A model generated the notes under the pieces. The model saw only the letters and a program-made list of their open reading frames with translations, did no database searches and had not been told where the DNA came from. DNA of 64,000 nt, taken from NCBI RefSeq assembly GCF_024346375.1, contig NZ_JAGQCV010000008.1, forward strand, positions 62,001 through 126,000, given 5' to 3'. The DNA comes from Synechococcus sp. ATX 2A4 (GTDB lineage: Bacteria; Cyanobacteriota; Cyanobacteriia; PCC-6307; Cyanobiaceae). The translations under genes were made by a program, and so were the position numbers. The first letter of the stretch is position 1, and each line of letters opens with the position of its first letter. This document shows, piece by piece, positions 33,544 to 44,178 of the stretch.

Positions 33544-34731
33544 TCAGCGCGCAGCCAGGCCGGCCTCCTCCACTTCGGCGTCATCAGCGTCGGAGCCGTC
33601 CGGTTCAGCCGCAGCCGACTTGGCCGCCAGCGACTTCACGGAATTGGCCATCACATCGGCCCCTTCGGTGAGTTTGCGGCGCACGATCGCTTCGATCGCC
33701 TCCTTCTGGGCGGGGTTCTGCTCCAGCCAGGTGATGGTGTTGTCACGCCCCTGGCCGATGTTGTCGCCCTCGTAGCTGTACCAGGCACCCTTGCGGACCA
33801 CCACGGCCGTTTCCTCGGCCAGATCCAGCACGCAGCCCAGGGTGCTGATGCCGCGGCCGAAGAGGATGTCGAACTCAGCGATGCGGAAGGGGGGCGCCAC
33901 CTTGTTCTTGGCCACCTTCACCTTGGCCCGGATGCCGTACTCCTCGGTGCCGCGCTTGAGGGTCTGAATGCGGCGGATGTCGAGGCGAACCGAGGCATAG
34001 AACTTGAGGGCATTGCCTCCCGTGGTGGTTTCCGGGTTGCCGTAGGTCACCCCGATCTTCTGGCGCAACTGGTTCAGGAAGATCACCGTGCAGCCCGATT
34101 TGCCGATGTTGCCGGTGATCTTGCGCATGGCCTGGCTCATCAGACGGGCCTGGCTTCCCACTGCCAGATCGCCCATCTCCCCTTCGATTTCCGCCCGTGG
34201 GGTGAGCGCTGCCACCGAGTCGACCACAACGATGTCGACGGCCGCAGAACGCACCAACTGATCGACGATCTCCAGCGCCATTTCGCCGGTGTCCGGCTGG
34301 GACACCAGCAGATTCTCCACATCGACCCCGAGGGCCGCCGCGTAGACCGGATCCAGGGCATGTTCGGCGTCAACGAAGGCTGCCACGCCACCACGGCGCT
34401 GGGCTTCGGCGATCGCATGCAGCGTGAGCGTGGTTTTCCCTGAGCTCTCGGGGCCGTAGATCTCCACCACCCGGCCCTTGGGATAGCCACCGCCGAGGGC
34501 AAGATCGAGGGTGAGCGCACCGGTGGAAACGGTTTCAACCCGCATGCGGGAGGCATCCCCGAGGCGCATGATTGAACCCTTGCCGAAGTTGCGCTCGATC
34601 TGACCGAGCACGAGATCAAGGGCCTTGTCGCGGGCGGCGGCGGCGGAACCAAGGGCGGCAGCCGAGGATCCGGCGGCGGCGGAGCGGGGATGGGCGGCCC
34701 TGAGATCAGTGCTCTTGGGGTCGGCAGGCAT
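33544..34731 (-). CDS. recA: Recombinase RecA
   Basis: RecA forms filaments on single-stranded DNA, drives strand exchange and triggers LexA self-cleavage. The 395-residue protein shows Walker [51 protein letters not shown] and the L2/C-terminal motifs [21 protein letters not shown] and [14 protein letters not shown]. An Ala/Ser-rich N-terminal extension of about 35 residues precedes the core, and the tail is acidic ([14 protein letters not shown]). The ATG at 34731 starts that extension. A LexA-box-like palindrome lies about 127 bp upstream. Confidence 0.97.
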   Translation of the reverse strand: MPADPKSTDLRAAHPRSAAAGSSAAALGSAAAARDKALDLVLGQIERNFGKGSIMRLGDASRMRVETVSTGALTLDLALGGGYPKGRVVEIYGPESSGKTTLTLHAIAEAQRRGGVAAFVDAEHALDPVYAAALGVDVENLLVSQPDTGEMALEIVDQLVRSAAVDIVVVDSVAALTPRAEIEGEMGDLAVGSQARLMSQAMRKITGNIGKSGCTVIFLNQLRQKIGVTYGNPETTTGGNALKFYASVRLDIRRIQTLKRGTEEYGIRAKVKVAKNKVAPPFRIAEFDILFGRGISTLGCVLDLAEETAVVVRKGAWYSYEGDNIGQGRDNTITWLEQNPAQKEAIEAIVRRKLTEGADVMANSVKSLAAKSAAAEPDGSDADDAEVEEAGLAAR

Positions 34732-34857
34732 GGTCAACGGTGGGTGAGAGAACAGGCCGCTGATCGAGACGTCCGAAGCGGGACATCCTGCGGCCTCAAA
34801 GGCACAGGTGCCACCAAATCGGGTGGACGTATCAGGCCGGCGCGCCAGACAGGAATT

Positions 34858-34871
34858 AGTACAGGCGTACG
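34858..34871. promoter_or_regulatory. Candidate LexA (SOS) box upstream of recA
   Basis: AGTACAGGCGTACG contains GTAC-N4-GTAC, close to the reported cyanobacterial LexA consensus RGTACNNNDGTWCB (one mismatch in either orientation). It lies 127 bp before the recA ATG, just past the end of the HAD gene. Confidence 0.5.
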
Positions 34872-34879
34872 CTAGCGGA

Positions 34880-35629
34880 TCAGGGCCAGGTCGCCAAGGG
34901 GGCCGCAAAGCGTTCCGGGCGGAGCAGGGCGATGCCTGGCGGCAGGTCGATCAGATCGGCCGCGCGCACATACCCCCACGACACCAGAAAACAGCGCACG
35001 GGGGTCAACCCCGGCGTGGCCCGCACCTGCTCCAGGGTGGGGCGCCGGTCTTCGATGAACCAGATCGGCCTGTTCAGCGACCGCAACTGCAGCAGCACCT
35101 CCGGTTTCGGTCCCTGCTCATGGCCGAAGAGCTGCCAGGGCCGGAGCCCCTCGGCAGAGAGCAGCTCAGCGGCGAAGGCCGCCCCCTTGGTGGTGAGCAC
35201 CGCCCAGTCGGCCCCCTCGCCGCTCAGGGCCTCCAGCCGCTGCGGCACGCCGGGGTAGGGGCGGTGCAGCGCCAGCCAGGCGCTGCGGTCGGTGGCGATG
35301 GCCTCGCGGCGCACCAGCTCCAGCGCCTCCTGAAGCTGGGAGGGCTGCCACCCCCAGCGCTTCAGGGCGCAGTCCAGGGCCCCGTCGTAGTCGGCCAGGG
35401 TGTCCGTGAGCCGGTGGTCGTCGCGACCCAGCTCAGCGGCCAGCAGCACCATCTCCCAGCCCTTGTGGATCAGGGGCCGCAGCTGGGCGAAACCGGGCGG
35501 CGCCGACGCAGGCAGGTGCAGGTCGGGGCGCAGCTGCAGAGCAGCCCGGCAGGCGCTCCACCAGTACTCGGCCATGCCGTCGACCAGCACCCCGTCAAAA
35601 TCGAACACCAGCAGGGGGCTGGAGGACAC
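34880..35629 (-). CDS. HAD-superfamily hydrolase
   Basis: The 249-residue protein opens with [22 protein letters not shown] motif I with both catalytic Asp residues, near 7-25. LAVLTTKG-like [11 protein letters not shown] is motif [14 protein letters not shown] carries the motif III Lys and [14 protein letters not shown] the motif IV acidic pair. The helical cap follows motif I, as in subfamily I phosphatases such as phosphoglycolate phosphatase; the substrate cannot be told. It is upstream of recA in the same direction with a 148-bp gap that holds the candidate LexA box. Confidence 0.87.
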   Translation of the reverse strand: MSSSPLLVFDFDGVLVDGMAEYWWSACRAALQLRPDLHLPASAPPGFAQLRPLIHKGWEMVLLAAELGRDDHRLTDTLADYDGALDCALKRWGWQPSQLQEALELVRREAIATDRSAWLALHRPYPGVPQRLEALSGEGADWAVLTTKGAAFAAELLSAEGLRPWQLFGHEQGPKPEVLLQLRSLNRPIWFIEDRRPTLEQVRATPGLTPVRCFLVSWGYVRAADLIDLPPGIALLRPERFAAPLATWP

Positions 35630-35655
35630 AGGGGGAGCTCAGAGGAGTGTCAAAA

Positions 35656-35727
35656 CTGGGCCGCTAGGATTCGAACCTAGGAATGGCGGGACCAAAACCC
35701 GCTGCCTTACCACTTGGCGACGGCCCA
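35656..35727 (-). tRNA. tRNA-Gln (TTG)
   Basis: A 72-nt cloverleaf on the minus strand: acceptor TGGGCCG / CGGCCCA, D-arm with AAGTGGTAAGGC, anticodon arm GCGGG-TTTTGGT-CCCGC with anticodon TTG, and T-arm with GGTTCGAATCC. The U1-A72 weak first pair and G discriminator are typical of glutamine tRNA. Confidence 0.96.
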
Positions 35728-35881
35728 ACGCGCAGTTGTGGGGTGGTCCGGGGAGCAGGCCCGCAGGCCGTCAACGCAGTGGAACACCCGACGCCCGGGA
35801 TCCAGATAGTTACCCACAGCGAGCCGTCCTTCGTCAATCTCCCACCGTGCCGGCAGGGATCACGGCGGGCGCCGGCAGCGC

Positions 35882-37582
35882 TCAGCGCGGGAACACCCGC
35901 AGCCGCAGCTCCCCGCCGGTGCCGAACTCGGCACAGCGCAGTCCATAGCGGCGCACCTGCTCCGCCTGGATCTGGCGGACGCGGGCGCTGCGAGGCAGTA
36001 ACTCCACGGGGCAGCCGCGGGGCAGGACCACCTGCTCCACCGCCAGACGGCACTCCTCCATGGCGCCGGCGGCATCGTCCGGGAGCACCTGCAACGGCGC
36101 CTCCCCTTCCGGCTGGCGCCGCAGCAGCAGCCGCTGCAGACCCCGTTGAACCTGATGCAGGCTGTCGGACTTGATCACCAGGATCGGCACGCCATGGAGC
36201 TGGGCCTGCCGCCGCACCTCCGGGTCCTGGCCCAGCTGGTTGCGCACGGTGAGCACCGCATCCGCCTGCTCCAGATCAACAACCTGCTCAACGGCATAGT
36301 GGCGGCTGCGCACCGCCTGCTCCATCAATGCAGCGCTGATGCCGCAGCTGAACAGGCGGAGGGTCGCGGCTGCCGGCTCCACCAGAGGGCGCCGGTGCGG
36401 CGCTGGCAGGGAAGGATCAGGCAGCGGCACCGGCGCCAGCGGCGGTGCCGGATCCGGCCGCCGCGGCTCGCGGCGGGGCGCTGACAGCTCCGCGCACGTC
36501 AAACGGGGTGGGGCCGGGGGAGCGGCCCCGTCCTCGAGCCGCACCCGGCCGGAGGCATCGCATTCGCGCACCTGGGGGCGGGCGGGCTGCCCCCTGAGCT
36601 GGAAATCCACCGTGCGGGCTACGTCGCGGTGCACCAGCCAGCGGCTGCGGCTGTGCATCTCCACCGCCAGCGGGAAGGTGGGGTCAGCGCAGCGCTCCAG
36701 CACGGTCTTCTGGGAGCCGCGCCGCCGGGCTTCCTCATCGCCGAGCGTCACCGACTGAATGCCCCCGATCAGGTCGCAGAGGGTGGGGTTCTTGATCAGG
36801 TTGGCCAGCTCATTGCCATGGGCCGTGGCCACCAGCTGCACCCCCCGTTCGGCGATCGTGCGGGCCGCCTGGGCCTCCAGCAATGTGCCGATCTCATCGA
36901 TCACGATGACCTCTGGCATGTGGTTCTCCACCGCCTCGATCATCACCTGATGCTGCAACTCAGGACGCGCCACCTGCATGCGTCGGGCCCGGCCGATGGC
37001 GGGGTGGGGGATGTCGCCGTCACCGGCGATCTCGTTGCTGGTGTCGATCACCACCACGCGGCGCTCCAGGTCGTCCGCCAGCACCCGGGCGATCTCCCGC
37101 AGGGCCGTGGTCTTACCGACACCAGGACGCCCCATCAACAGCAGCGACTGACCGGAATCCAGCAGATCCCGCACCATGGCCACCGTGCCGTACACGGCCC
37201 GGCCCACCCGGCAGGTGAGACCCACCACATCGCCGGTGCGGTTGCGGATGGCGCTGATGCGGTGCAGGGTGCGCTCGATGCCCGCCCGGTTATCACCACC
37301 GAAGTGGCCGACGCGCTCCACCACGGCCGCCAGGTCCGAGCGGTCGATCGGCTGGTCGGTGAGGGCGATGGCACGCCCCGGGTAGCGGGCCTCCGGGCAG
37401 CGGCCCAGATCGAGCACCACCTCAAGCAGCTGGTCGCGGCTCCCAGTGGCGGCAAAGGCCTCGCGCACCCGCTCTGGGAGCACCGCCAGCAGCGCTTCGA
37501 GATCGTCGGTCACCCGCTGGGGTGCGAAGGCGCCGGCAGGGGCGAGGGCGAGAGGGGCAGCGTCGGGAGCTTGCATAGCCAA
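35882..37582 (-). CDS. Ycf45-type AAA ATPase with R3H domain
   Basis: The 566-residue protein belongs to the cyanobacterial/plastid Ycf45 family. Its ATPase core has Walker [21 protein letters not shown] near 150, Walker [15 protein letters not shown] near 225, and [18 protein letters not shown], similar to stage III sporulation protein AA. After a Pro/Arg-rich linker the C-terminus carries an R3H-like nucleic-acid-binding segment ([21 protein letters not shown]). The role is unproven; single-stranded nucleic acid binding is likely. ATG at 37582 or 37576 could be used. It follows ldpA by 26 bp in the same direction. Confidence 0.87.
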   Translation of the reverse strand: MAMQAPDAAPLALAPAGAFAPQRVTDDLEALLAVLPERVREAFAATGSRDQLLEVVLDLGRCPEARYPGRAIALTDQPIDRSDLAAVVERVGHFGGDNRAGIERTLHRISAIRNRTGDVVGLTCRVGRAVYGTVAMVRDLLDSGQSLLLMGRPGVGKTTALREIARVLADDLERRVVVIDTSNEIAGDGDIPHPAIGRARRMQVARPELQHQVMIEAVENHMPEVIVIDEIGTLLEAQAARTIAERGVQLVATAHGNELANLIKNPTLCDLIGGIQSVTLGDEEARRRGSQKTVLERCADPTFPLAVEMHSRSRWLVHRDVARTVDFQLRGQPARPQVRECDASGRVRLEDGAAPPAPPRLTCAELSAPRREPRRPDPAPPLAPVPLPDPSLPAPHRRPLVEPAAATLRLFSCGISAALMEQAVRSRHYAVEQVVDLEQADAVLTVRNQLGQDPEVRRQAQLHGVPILVIKSDSLHQVQRGLQRLLLRRQPEGEAPLQVLPDDAAGAMEECRLAVEQVVLPRGCPVELLPRSARVRQIQAEQVRRYGLRCAEFGTGGELRLRVFPR

Positions 37583-37608
37583 TCACTCCAGAACTGCCGT
37601 TCTAGCCA

Positions 37609-38745
37609 TCAAGAGGCCAGCCACGGGCCCACCAGCTGCCGGGCCCTTGCCAGCGCCTCGGGCCAGAGGTCCGCGTCGTCGAGCAGCCGTCTGCCCCGCC
37701 GCTCGGCTTCGAGCAGCAGCGGCTGCAGCTGACGGCGCGCCATCCCGCCGAAGGCCACACCAGCACTGAGCCGCCGTGCCGCAGCCGCAGAGCCCGCATG
37801 ACGACGCAAGAGCTCCAGGGTGTGGCCGTTGGTGCCGCCCGCCAGCTGCAGGGGGCCCGGGGGTGCCCAGGGCCGCAACGCCGCCAGCAGCCGAACCGCG
37901 GCATGGGCCGTGCCGCCCCCCACATCGCCGCTCATCGGCCGGCCATCGAGCTGCCAGAGCGGCCGCAGCCCTGCCACACGGAGGCGCGCAAACCGTTGCC
38001 AGAGCTCCGCGGCCAACCGTTCCAGGCCTGAAGGCTCCGCGCTTGAACGATCCGTGCCGGAAGCTTCCGCGCGGGTAGCCAGCACCTCCCCCCGGCCGCT
38101 GGCGGGTGCTTCCAAGCCGCAACTGACAGACAGATACTGCAGCGGCAGATGGGCAGCCAGCACCTGATCCAGGCGCTGGGCGAAAGCAACGCCGCGGCCG
38201 GGCTGGGTGTGGATCTCCACCGCATCGGGCCGCAGCGCCGCCAGCAGGGGGGTCACCGCCTCCGCCGGCAGGGCGTGCTCCCTGGCATCGATCAGGCCGA
38301 GCGGGCAGGCCGGTAGACAACGCCCGCAGCCATAGCAACGCTCGGCGATCACGCCGCCACGCTCACCGATGGCCAGGGCCGGGCACACCCGCGCACAGGG
38401 ACGGGGACAGGTGGGCGGGCAGTGCTCAGGATCGAAGCGGGCCTTGCGGAAGTGCGGATCGGCCCCATCGCTGAGGCTCAGCATCAGCCAGGGGGCGGAG
38501 TGGCCCGTGGAGCGCTCCATCCCCCAGGCCACGCCGCGTCGGGCTGCCGCCACCACGGCTGGATCAGCCGCCACATCGATCGCCTGAACACCCGCCAGCG
38601 TATAGATGCCGCAGAGGTCAACGATCGCGGCCAGATCCTGGTTGCTGGCACCGCAGATCAACTTGACCCAATGGCCACGGCGCAGGGCCTGCTCAGGCGG
38701 CAAGGCACTGGTCGAGCGGACGCCAACGCAGCGAGCGAGAGCCAC
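37609..38745 (-). CDS. ldpA: Light-dependent period protein LdpA (iron-sulfur)
   Basis: In Synechococcus elongatus, LdpA feeds redox/light state into the circadian clock. The 378-residue protein has the N-terminal block [30 protein letters not shown], and two ferredoxin-like cysteine clusters ([19 protein letters not shown] and [17 protein letters not shown], about 108-155), enough for two [4Fe-4S] clusters. The C-terminal domain ([29 protein letters not shown]) is the LdpA-specific part. The start is uncertain: GTG at 38745 lies inside the end of ndhN (53-bp overlap), and a TTG at 38703 would reduce the overlap. Gene order ndhN-ldpA supports a redox link. Confidence 0.88.
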   Translation of the reverse strand: MALARCVGVRSTSALPPEQALRRGHWVKLICGASNQDLAAIVDLCGIYTLAGVQAIDVAADPAVVAAARRGVAWGMERSTGHSAPWLMLSLSDGADPHFRKARFDPEHCPPTCPRPCARVCPALAIGERGGVIAERCYGCGRCLPACPLGLIDAREHALPAEAVTPLLAALRPDAVEIHTQPGRGVAFAQRLDQVLAAHLPLQYLSVSCGLEAPASGRGEVLATRAEASGTDRSSAEPSGLERLAAELWQRFARLRVAGLRPLWQLDGRPMSGDVGGGTAHAAVRLLAALRPWAPPGPLQLAGGTNGHTLELLRRHAGSAAAARRLSAGVAFGGMARRQLQPLLLEAERRGRRLLDDADLWPEALARARQLVGPWLAS

Positions 38746-39154
38746 CCATCTCAGCCACGATGCGTAGACGTGGTTCCCGTTGGGTGAGCCCGCACAGGGC
38801 GGAGAGCTCAGCTGCAGAGAGCACCTGGGCTTCCAGCAGCCAGAGCAGGATTGGCTTGGTGCCTTCCAGCAAAGGGCCGAGCTGGGGCATCACCTGCTGG
38901 ACGTCGCCGACGGCAGCGGCATTGCTAACGCTGTGATGGCCAAGGTGCGGCGGACGGATGCCGTGGGACTGAAGCAGGAACACTTCGGGGTCGCCAAGAC
39001 CGCGGGCAGAGGTCATCTGCGCGCGATAGCCAGCGGCACGCAGGCGCCGCATCAGGCGCGTCTCAGCGCCCCCTTCCAGAGGGGCATAGAGGGCAAGAGC
39101 ACCAGCCTTCTCCAGATCTTCCCGAAAGCGACGGCCGGTGAGCAGGAGCGGCAT
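38693..39154 (-). CDS. ndhN: NAD(P)H-quinone oxidoreductase subunit N
   Basis: NdhN is one of the oxygenic-photosynthesis-specific subunits of the NDH-1 complex, on its cytoplasmic arm, used in cyclic electron flow and respiration. The 153-residue product starts [20 protein letters not shown] and has [20 protein letters not shown], a conserved [13 protein letters not shown] block, and [14 protein letters not shown]. The ATG at 39154 gives the standard length; the open frame continues about 47 codons upstream without conservation. Its stop lies inside the start of ldpA. It is divergent from the ribosomal cluster. Confidence 0.93.
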   Translation of the reverse strand: MPLLLTGRRFREDLEKAGALALYAPLEGGAETRLMRRLRAAGYRAQMTSARGLGDPEVFLLQSHGIRPPHLGHHSVSNAAAVGDVQQVMPQLGPLLEGTKPILLWLLEAQVLSAAELSALCGLTQREPRLRIVAEMGGSRSLRWRPLDQCLAA

Positions 39155-39567
39155 GGACGGCAGCGCCAGGAACGGAGGCAGTCTGGCAGCAGGCTTTCGG
39201 GAATAGGGGGTCAGATCATGCGGTACTGTGGATTCTTGTGCATGTGTTCTGCGCCCGTCCGCTAGCCGGGCCTCCGGAACCTTGCGCGGATCCACCGCTG
39301 TCGGTGGATCCTCCCGGCCAGTTCGGCGCCGAGCAGCTCCGCTGCTTCACCGCCGACGGGAAACTCACCGTCATCCGGCTTCGTGCCCGACGGGAAAGTC
39401 CCAGCCTGCTGAATTCGCCCACCGCTAGCCCCCGGCACTGCCTGCCCGTCAGGTCATGGCCGGAAGCTCCGTTTCAACGGGATCCAGCGCGTTCATCGAT
39501 TCAGCCTCCAGGCGGCCTGTCATCTCCGGATGGCTTCGGTCGTGGTCCTGCTGGCGTTTTCCCCCCC
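39155..39567. other. 413-bp divergent spacer / rplC leader
   Basis: This interval separates ndhN from the ribosomal cluster and must hold promoters for both. The rplC frame is open upstream to 39238, but the extra 110 codons are Pro/Arg-rich and unlike any L3 N-terminus, so they are not called. Apart from the hairpin at 39288-39311 no RNA gene or repeat was seen. rpsJ (S10), which heads this operon in many bacteria, is absent. Confidence 0.6.
39288..39311 (+). promoter_or_regulatory. Leader hairpin upstream of rplC
   Basis: GGATCCACCG pairs with CGGTGGATCC around a four-base CTGT loop (10 bp perfect), 256 bp before rplC. There is no T-run, so it is not a terminator. It could be part of an r-protein autoregulatory leader; that is inference. 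Confidence 0.45.
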
Positions 39568-40215
39568 ATGTCCATCGGCATCCTTGGCAAGAAACTGGGC
39601 ATGTCCCAGTTCTTCGCCCCCGACGGCAAGTCCATCCCGGTCACCGTGATCGAGGCGGGCCCTTGCCGCATCACCCAACTCAAAACCCCTGCCACCGACG
39701 GTTACACCGCGGCTCAGATCGGTTTTGGCGACATTCGCGAGAAGCTCGTCAACCGTCCGGCCGCAGGTCACCTGGCCAAGTCGGGCAGTGAGCCCCTGAG
39801 GCACCTCACCGAATACCGGCTCGATTCTGTCGAAGGTCTCGAACTCGGTGCCACGGTCACGGTTGAAGGCTTCGAGCCTGGCCAGAAAGTCGATGTCAGC
39901 GGTGACACGATCGGCCGCGGCTTCAGTGGCTACCAGAAGCGCCACGGCTTCAGCCGCGGTCCGATGACGCACGGTTCCAAGAACCACCGCGAACCCGGAT
40001 CCACCGGCGCCGGCACCACCCCCGGTCGGGTCTACCCCGGCAAACGGATGGCCGGCCGCTACGGCGGCAAGCAGATCACAACCAAGGGTCTCATCATTCT
40101 CAAGGTGGATGTCGAGCGCAACCTGCTGGTGGTGAAGGGTTCGGTGCCCGGAAAGCCCGGCGCCCTGCTCAACATCCGACCCGCTCGGCGGGTCGGTGAC
40201 AAGGTCGCGAACTGA
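39568..40215 (+). CDS. rplC: Ribosomal protein L3
   Basis: The 215-residue protein starts [16 protein letters not shown], the standard L3 opening, and has the long loop with [20 protein letters not shown] and [19 protein letters not shown] that reaches the peptidyl transferase centre. It is the first gene of the plus-strand ribosomal cluster; the downstream gene begins 2 bp later. The Gln in the [11 protein letters not shown] region region is not a clear methylation site by eye. Confidence 0.98.
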   Translation: MSIGILGKKLGMSQFFAPDGKSIPVTVIEAGPCRITQLKTPATDGYTAAQIGFGDIREKLVNRPAAGHLAKSGSEPLRHLTEYRLDSVEGLELGATVTVEGFEPGQKVDVSGDTIGRGFSGYQKRHGFSRGPMTHGSKNHREPGSTGAGTTPGRVYPGKRMAGRYGGKQITTKGLIILKVDVERNLLVVKGSVPGKPGALLNIRPARRVGDKVAN

Positions 40216-40217
40216 GG

Positions 40218-40862
40218 ATGTCAGCCATGGTCAACTGTGTCGTTCGTGATTGGCAAGGCAAGGAAGCCGGCAAGGCCAGCCTTGACCTGAGGGTCGCCAA
40301 GGAAGCCTCGGCAGGCGGTCTGCTGCAGCGCGCGGTGGTGCGCCAGCTTGCCCACGCCCGCCAAGGCACGGCTTGCAGCCTCACCCGCGCCGAGGTGCGC
40401 GGAGGTGGCCGCAAGCCCTACAAGCAGAAAGGAACGGGCCGCGCCCGCCAAGGCTCAATCCGCACCCCGCTCCGCCCCGGCGGCGGCGTGGTGTTCGGGC
40501 CTAAGCCCCGCACCTACAGCCTGGCGATGAACCGCAAGGAACGTCGTCTGGCGCTGCGCACCGCCCTGATCAGCAGGGCCACCGACATGGTGGTGGTGCA
40601 GGGTTTCGGCGCCGCGCTTGAGCAGCCCAAAACCCGCGAAATCGTCGCTGCCCTGCAGCGCTGGGACATCCCCGCCGGCACCAAGGTGCTGCTGGTGCTC
40701 GATGCCCCCACCGATGTGGTCCGCCTGTCGGTCCGCAACCTCGAAAACGTGAAACTGATCGCCGCCGATCAGCTGAACGTCTTCGACTTGCTCAACGCCA
40801 GGAAGCTGGTGCTCAGCGAAGAAGCACTCGCCAAGATCCAGGAGGTCTACGGAGATGACTGA
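40218..40862 (+). CDS. rplD: Ribosomal protein L4
   Basis: The 214-residue protein has the L4 extended loop with [19 protein letters not shown] (residues about 60-80) lining the exit tunnel, and [20 protein letters not shown]. In enterobacteria L4 represses its own operon; whether it does so here is unknown. ATG at 40218 or 40227 (MVNCVVRDW) could be the start. The stop overlaps the rplW start by 8 bp. Confidence 0.97.
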   Translation: MSAMVNCVVRDWQGKEAGKASLDLRVAKEASAGGLLQRAVVRQLAHARQGTACSLTRAEVRGGGRKPYKQKGTGRARQGSIRTPLRPGGGVVFGPKPRTYSLAMNRKERRLALRTALISRATDMVVVQGFGAALEQPKTREIVAALQRWDIPAGTKVLLVLDAPTDVVRLSVRNLENVKLIAADQLNVFDLLNARKLVLSEEALAKIQEVYGDD

Positions 40863-41157
40863 ACGTTTCGCCAACCGGCTGGCGGATGTGATCCGGCGCC
40901 CGCTGATCACCGAGAAAGCCACCCGGGCTCTCGAACTCAACCAGTACACCTTTGAGGTAGACCCCAGGGCTGCCAAGCCCGACATCAAGGCCGCTGTCGA
41001 GCATCTCTTTGATGTTCGTGTCATCGGTGTGAGCACCATGAATCCACCTCGCCGTGCCCGGCGGGTCGGACGTTTCGCCGGCAAGCGCGCCCAGGTGAAA
41101 AAGGCGGTGGTGCGGCTCGCCGCAGGCAATGCCATCCAGCTGTTCCCCGAGGCCTGA
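40855..41157 (+). CDS. rplW: Ribosomal protein L23
   Basis: The 100-residue protein shows the L23 pattern [20 protein letters not shown] and [19 protein letters not shown], with [18 protein letters not shown]23 sits at the tunnel exit and binds trigger factor and SRP. Its ATG lies within the last codons of rplD, implying translational coupling. Confidence 0.97.
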   Translation: MTERFANRLADVIRRPLITEKATRALELNQYTFEVDPRAAKPDIKAAVEHLFDVRVIGVSTMNPPRRARRVGRFAGKRAQVKKAVVRLAAGNAIQLFPEA

Positions 41158-41172
41158 GGGCTCTGAATCGTT

Positions 41173-42036
41173 ATGGCAATCCGCAACTACCGTCCCTACA
41201 CCCCCGGCACCCGTACTCGGGTCGCTAGTGACTTCAGCGAAGTCACCGAGCGCAAGCCCGAACGCAGCCTGGTGGTGGCCAAGCACCGCCGCAAAGGTCG
41301 CAACAACCGGGGCGTGATCACCTGCCGCCACCGTGGCGGTGGCCACAAGCGCCTGTATCGCATGGTGGATTTCCGCCGCGACAAACACGGCGTGGTGGCC
41401 CGCGTGGCCGCCATCCACTACGACCCGCACCGCAACGCGCGGCTGGCACTGCTGTTCTACACCGATGGTGAGAAGCGCTACATCCTTGCCCCCGCAGGCA
41501 TCGAAGTCGGTCAAACCGTGGTCTCCGGCCCCGGCGCACCGATCGAAACCGGCAACGCCCTGCCGCTCTCGTCGATTCCACTGGGTTCTGCCGTCCACAA
41601 CGTCGAGCTCTATGCAGGACGTGGCGGCCAGATGGTTCGTACCGCCGGTGCCAGCGCCCAGGTGATGGCGAAGGAAGGCGATTACGTCGCTCTCAAACTG
41701 CCGTCCACCGAGGTGCGTCTGGTCCGTCGGGAGTGCTACGCCACCCTCGGAGAGGTCGGCAACGCTGAAGTTCGCAACACGAGCCTCGGCAAAGCCGGCC
41801 GCAAACGCTGGCTGGGCCGCCGCCCCCAGGTGCGCGGCAGTGTGATGAACCCTTGCGACCACCCCCACGGTGGTGGTGAGGGCCGCGCACCGATCGGTCG
41901 CTCCGGCCCGGTCACCCCCTGGGGCAAACCGGCCCTGGGCCTCAAAACCCGGAAGCGGAACAAACCCAGCAATCGGTTTGTCCTGCGGAAACGTCGCCGC
42001 ATCTCCAAACGGAGCCGTGGCGGACGGGATTCCTGA
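41173..42036 (+). CDS. rplB: Ribosomal protein L2
   Basis: The 287-residue L2 begins [17 protein letters not shown] and contains [19 protein letters not shown] and the C-terminal [15 protein letters not shown] with the conserved His needed for peptidyl transferase centre structure. L2 also joins the subunits. It follows rplW by 15 bp. Confidence 0.98.
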   Translation: MAIRNYRPYTPGTRTRVASDFSEVTERKPERSLVVAKHRRKGRNNRGVITCRHRGGGHKRLYRMVDFRRDKHGVVARVAAIHYDPHRNARLALLFYTDGEKRYILAPAGIEVGQTVVSGPGAPIETGNALPLSSIPLGSAVHNVELYAGRGGQMVRTAGASAQVMAKEGDYVALKLPSTEVRLVRRECYATLGEVGNAEVRNTSLGKAGRKRWLGRRPQVRGSVMNPCDHPHGGGEGRAPIGRSGPVTPWGKPALGLKTRKRNKPSNRFVLRKRRRISKRSRGGRDS

Positions 42037-42071
42037 TGGTCAACACTGTTTTGCTGTCTGCTTAAACCGCC

Positions 42072-42347
42072 ATGGGACGTTCACTCAAAAAAGGACCATT
42101 CGTCGCCGACCACCTGCTGCGCAAGGTCGAAGCGCAGAACAGCGCTGGCGACAAAACCGTGATCAAAACCTGGTCGCGGGCTTCCACCATCCTGCCGATG
42201 ATGATCGGCCACACCATTGCCGTTCACAACGGCAAGAGCCACGTGCCGGTGTATGTCACCGAGCAGATGGTGGGCCACAAGCTGGGGGAATTCGCCCCCA
42301 CCCGCACCTTCCGGGGTCACATCAAAGACAAAAAAGGTGCCCGTTAA
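42072..42347 (+). CDS. rpsS: Ribosomal protein S19
   Basis: The 91-residue S19 begins [16 protein letters not shown] and includes [20 protein letters not shown] and [15 protein letters not shown]. It lies in the head of the small subunit and forms a complex with S13. The full length matches the family. Confidence 0.98.
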   Translation: MGRSLKKGPFVADHLLRKVEAQNSAGDKTVIKTWSRASTILPMMIGHTIAVHNGKSHVPVYVTEQMVGHKLGEFAPTRTFRGHIKDKKGAR

Positions 42348-42360
42348 GGAGCGACACACC

Positions 42361-42720
42361 ATGGCCAACCCTTCCCCCAGCTCAGAAGCCCGCGCCCACG
42401 GCCGCTACATCCGCGGATCCGTTTCCAAGGTGCGTCGGGTGCTCGACCAGATCCGCGGTCGCTCCTACCGCGAAGCGCTGATCCTGCTCGAGTTCATGCC
42501 CTACCGCTCCACCGGACCGATCACCAAGGTGCTCCGTTCGGCGGTCGCCAATGCGGAACACAACCTTGGTCTTGATCCCGCTTCATTGGTGATCAGCACC
42601 GCCATCGCTGACATGGGTCCATCCCTGAAGCGATTCCGTCCCCGCGCCCAGGGGCGGGCCTACGCGATCAAGAAACAAACCTGCCACATCAGCATTGCTG
42701 TGGCTTCCACTTCCGCCTGA
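42361..42720 (+). CDS. rplV: Ribosomal protein L22
   Basis: The 119-residue L22 has [19 protein letters not shown] and [19 protein letters not shown]; its beta-hairpin tip ([15 protein letters not shown]) lines the exit tunnel where macrolides act. The ATG at 42361 follows a TAAGGAGCG site just after rpsS and gives the usual start. The frame is open further upstream inside rpsS but that is not coding. Confidence 0.98.
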   Translation: MANPSPSSEARAHGRYIRGSVSKVRRVLDQIRGRSYREALILLEFMPYRSTGPITKVLRSAVANAEHNLGLDPASLVISTAIADMGPSLKRFRPRAQGRAYAIKKQTCHISIAVASTSA

Positions 42721-42739
42721 CCCCCGAGGACACCGCCCG

Positions 42740-43468
42740 ATGGGACACAAGATCCATCCAACCGGATTGCGCCTGGGGATCACCCAGGACCACCGATCCC
42801 GCTGGTATGCACCCAGCAAGACCTATCCGATTCTTCTTCAGGAAGACGATCGGATTCGCCGCTTCATCCACAAGAAATACGCCAGCGCCGGCATCTCCGA
42901 CGTGTTGATCGCCCGCAAGGCCGATCAGCTCGAAGTGGAGCTGAAAACAGCGCGCCCCGGCGTGCTGGTCGGCCGCCAAGGCAGCGGCATCGAGGAACTT
43001 CGTGCCGGCATCCAGACCACCCTCGGCGACCGCCAGCGCCAAGTGCGCATCAATGTCGTGGAGGTGGAGCGGGTCGACGCTGACGCCTATCTGCTGGCCG
43101 AATACATCGCCCAGCAGCTGGAAAAGCGGGTCGCCTTCCGCCGCGTGATGCGGATGACGGTGCAACGCGCCCAGCGGGCCGGTGTGCTCGGGCTGAAGAT
43201 CCAGGTGAGCGGTCGTCTTAATGGCGCCGAAATCGCCCGCACGGAATGGACCCGCGAAGGCCGCGTTCCGCTGCACACACTGCGTGCCGACATCGATTAC
43301 GCCACCAAGGTGGCCACCACCACCTACGGGGTGCTGGGCATCAAGGTGTGGGTGTTCAAAGGAGAGGTGCTTCCTGGGCAGAAGGAGCAACTGCCCGCTG
43401 GTGGAGCACCCAGGCGTCGGAGCAGCCGGCGGCCCCAACAGTTCGAAGACCGCTCGAACGAGGAGTGA
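42740..43468 (+). CDS. rpsC: Ribosomal protein S3
   Basis: The 242-residue S3 starts [18 protein letters not shown] and has the KH domain with [19 protein letters not shown] (the GxxG loop) and the C-terminal domain [19 protein letters not shown]. It lies at the mRNA entry site and helps unwind mRNA. A basic tail ([16 protein letters not shown]) follows the conserved part. Confidence 0.98.
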   Translation: MGHKIHPTGLRLGITQDHRSRWYAPSKTYPILLQEDDRIRRFIHKKYASAGISDVLIARKADQLEVELKTARPGVLVGRQGSGIEELRAGIQTTLGDRQRQVRINVVEVERVDADAYLLAEYIAQQLEKRVAFRRVMRMTVQRAQRAGVLGLKIQVSGRLNGAEIARTEWTREGRVPLHTLRADIDYATKVATTTYGVLGIKVWVFKGEVLPGQKEQLPAGGAPRRRSSRRPQQFEDRSNEE

Positions 43469-43484
43469 TCAGGAGGCCTGAACC

Positions 43485-43946
43485 ATGCTGAGTCCAAAAC
43501 GCGTCAAATTCCGCAAACAACAGCGAGGCCGCATGCGCGGCGTCGCCACCCGGGGCAACACGATTGCCTTCGGTGAGTTTGCCCTCCAGGCACAGGAATG
43601 TGGCTGGATCACTTCTCGCCAGATCGAAGCCAGCCGTCGGGCGATGACCCGCCATGTCAAACGGGGAGGAAAGGTCTGGATCCGGATCTTCCCCGACAAG
43701 CCGGTCACCATGCGCCCAGCTGAAACCCGCATGGGTTCCGGTAAAGGCAACCCGGAATTCTGGGTGGCGGTGATCAAACCCGGCCGGATTCTCTTTGAGA
43801 TGGGCGGGCCGGAAATCACCCCGGCCATCGCCAAGGAGGCCATGCGCCTGGCGCAGTACAAGCTGCCGGTCAAGACGAAGTTTCTCGCCTTGGCTGACCA
43901 GGAGCAGGACGCTTCCCCCGAACCCTCTCTCGCCCTGGAGTCCTGA
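43485..43946 (+). CDS. rplP: Ribosomal protein L16
   Basis: The 153-residue L16 starts [19 protein letters not shown] and has [20 protein letters not shown] and [19 protein letters not shown], near the A-site tRNA elbow. It is slightly longer than E. coli L16 because of an acidic C-terminal tail ([16 protein letters not shown]). Confidence 0.98.
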   Translation: MLSPKRVKFRKQQRGRMRGVATRGNTIAFGEFALQAQECGWITSRQIEASRRAMTRHVKRGGKVWIRIFPDKPVTMRPAETRMGSGKGNPEFWVAVIKPGRILFEMGGPEITPAIAKEAMRLAQYKLPVKTKFLALADQEQDASPEPSLALES

Positions 43947-43948
43947 AC

Positions 43949-44164
43949 ATGGCACGTCCTGCCATTACCGAGGTGCGAACCCTCACCGATGCCGAATTGG
44001 TCGAACAGATCGGCGGTTGCCGCCGTGAACTGTTCAACCTCCGCTTCCAGCGGGCCACCCGCCGGCTGGAGCAACCGCACCTGTTCAAGCAGAGCCGCAC
44101 CAAGCTGGCTCAGCTGTTGACGGTGCAGCAGGAGCGGCAACGCTCCGCTCCCTCCGCCTCCTGA
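43949..44164 (+). CDS. rpmC: Ribosomal protein L29
   Basis: The 71-residue helical protein [20 protein letters not shown] continues with [19 protein letters not shown], the L29 signature. It sits next to L23 at the tunnel exit. It starts 2 bp after the rplP stop. Confidence 0.97.
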   Translation: MARPAITEVRTLTDAELVEQIGGCRRELFNLRFQRATRRLEQPHLFKQSRTKLAQLLTVQQERQRSAPSAS

Positions 44165-44178
44165 TCCCCCTCTACCCC

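Noticed and set aside
39238-39567. In-frame N-terminal extension of rplC
   Set aside because: L3 proteins start M-S-I-G-I-L-G; the added 110 codons are low-complexity and pass through the leader hairpin.
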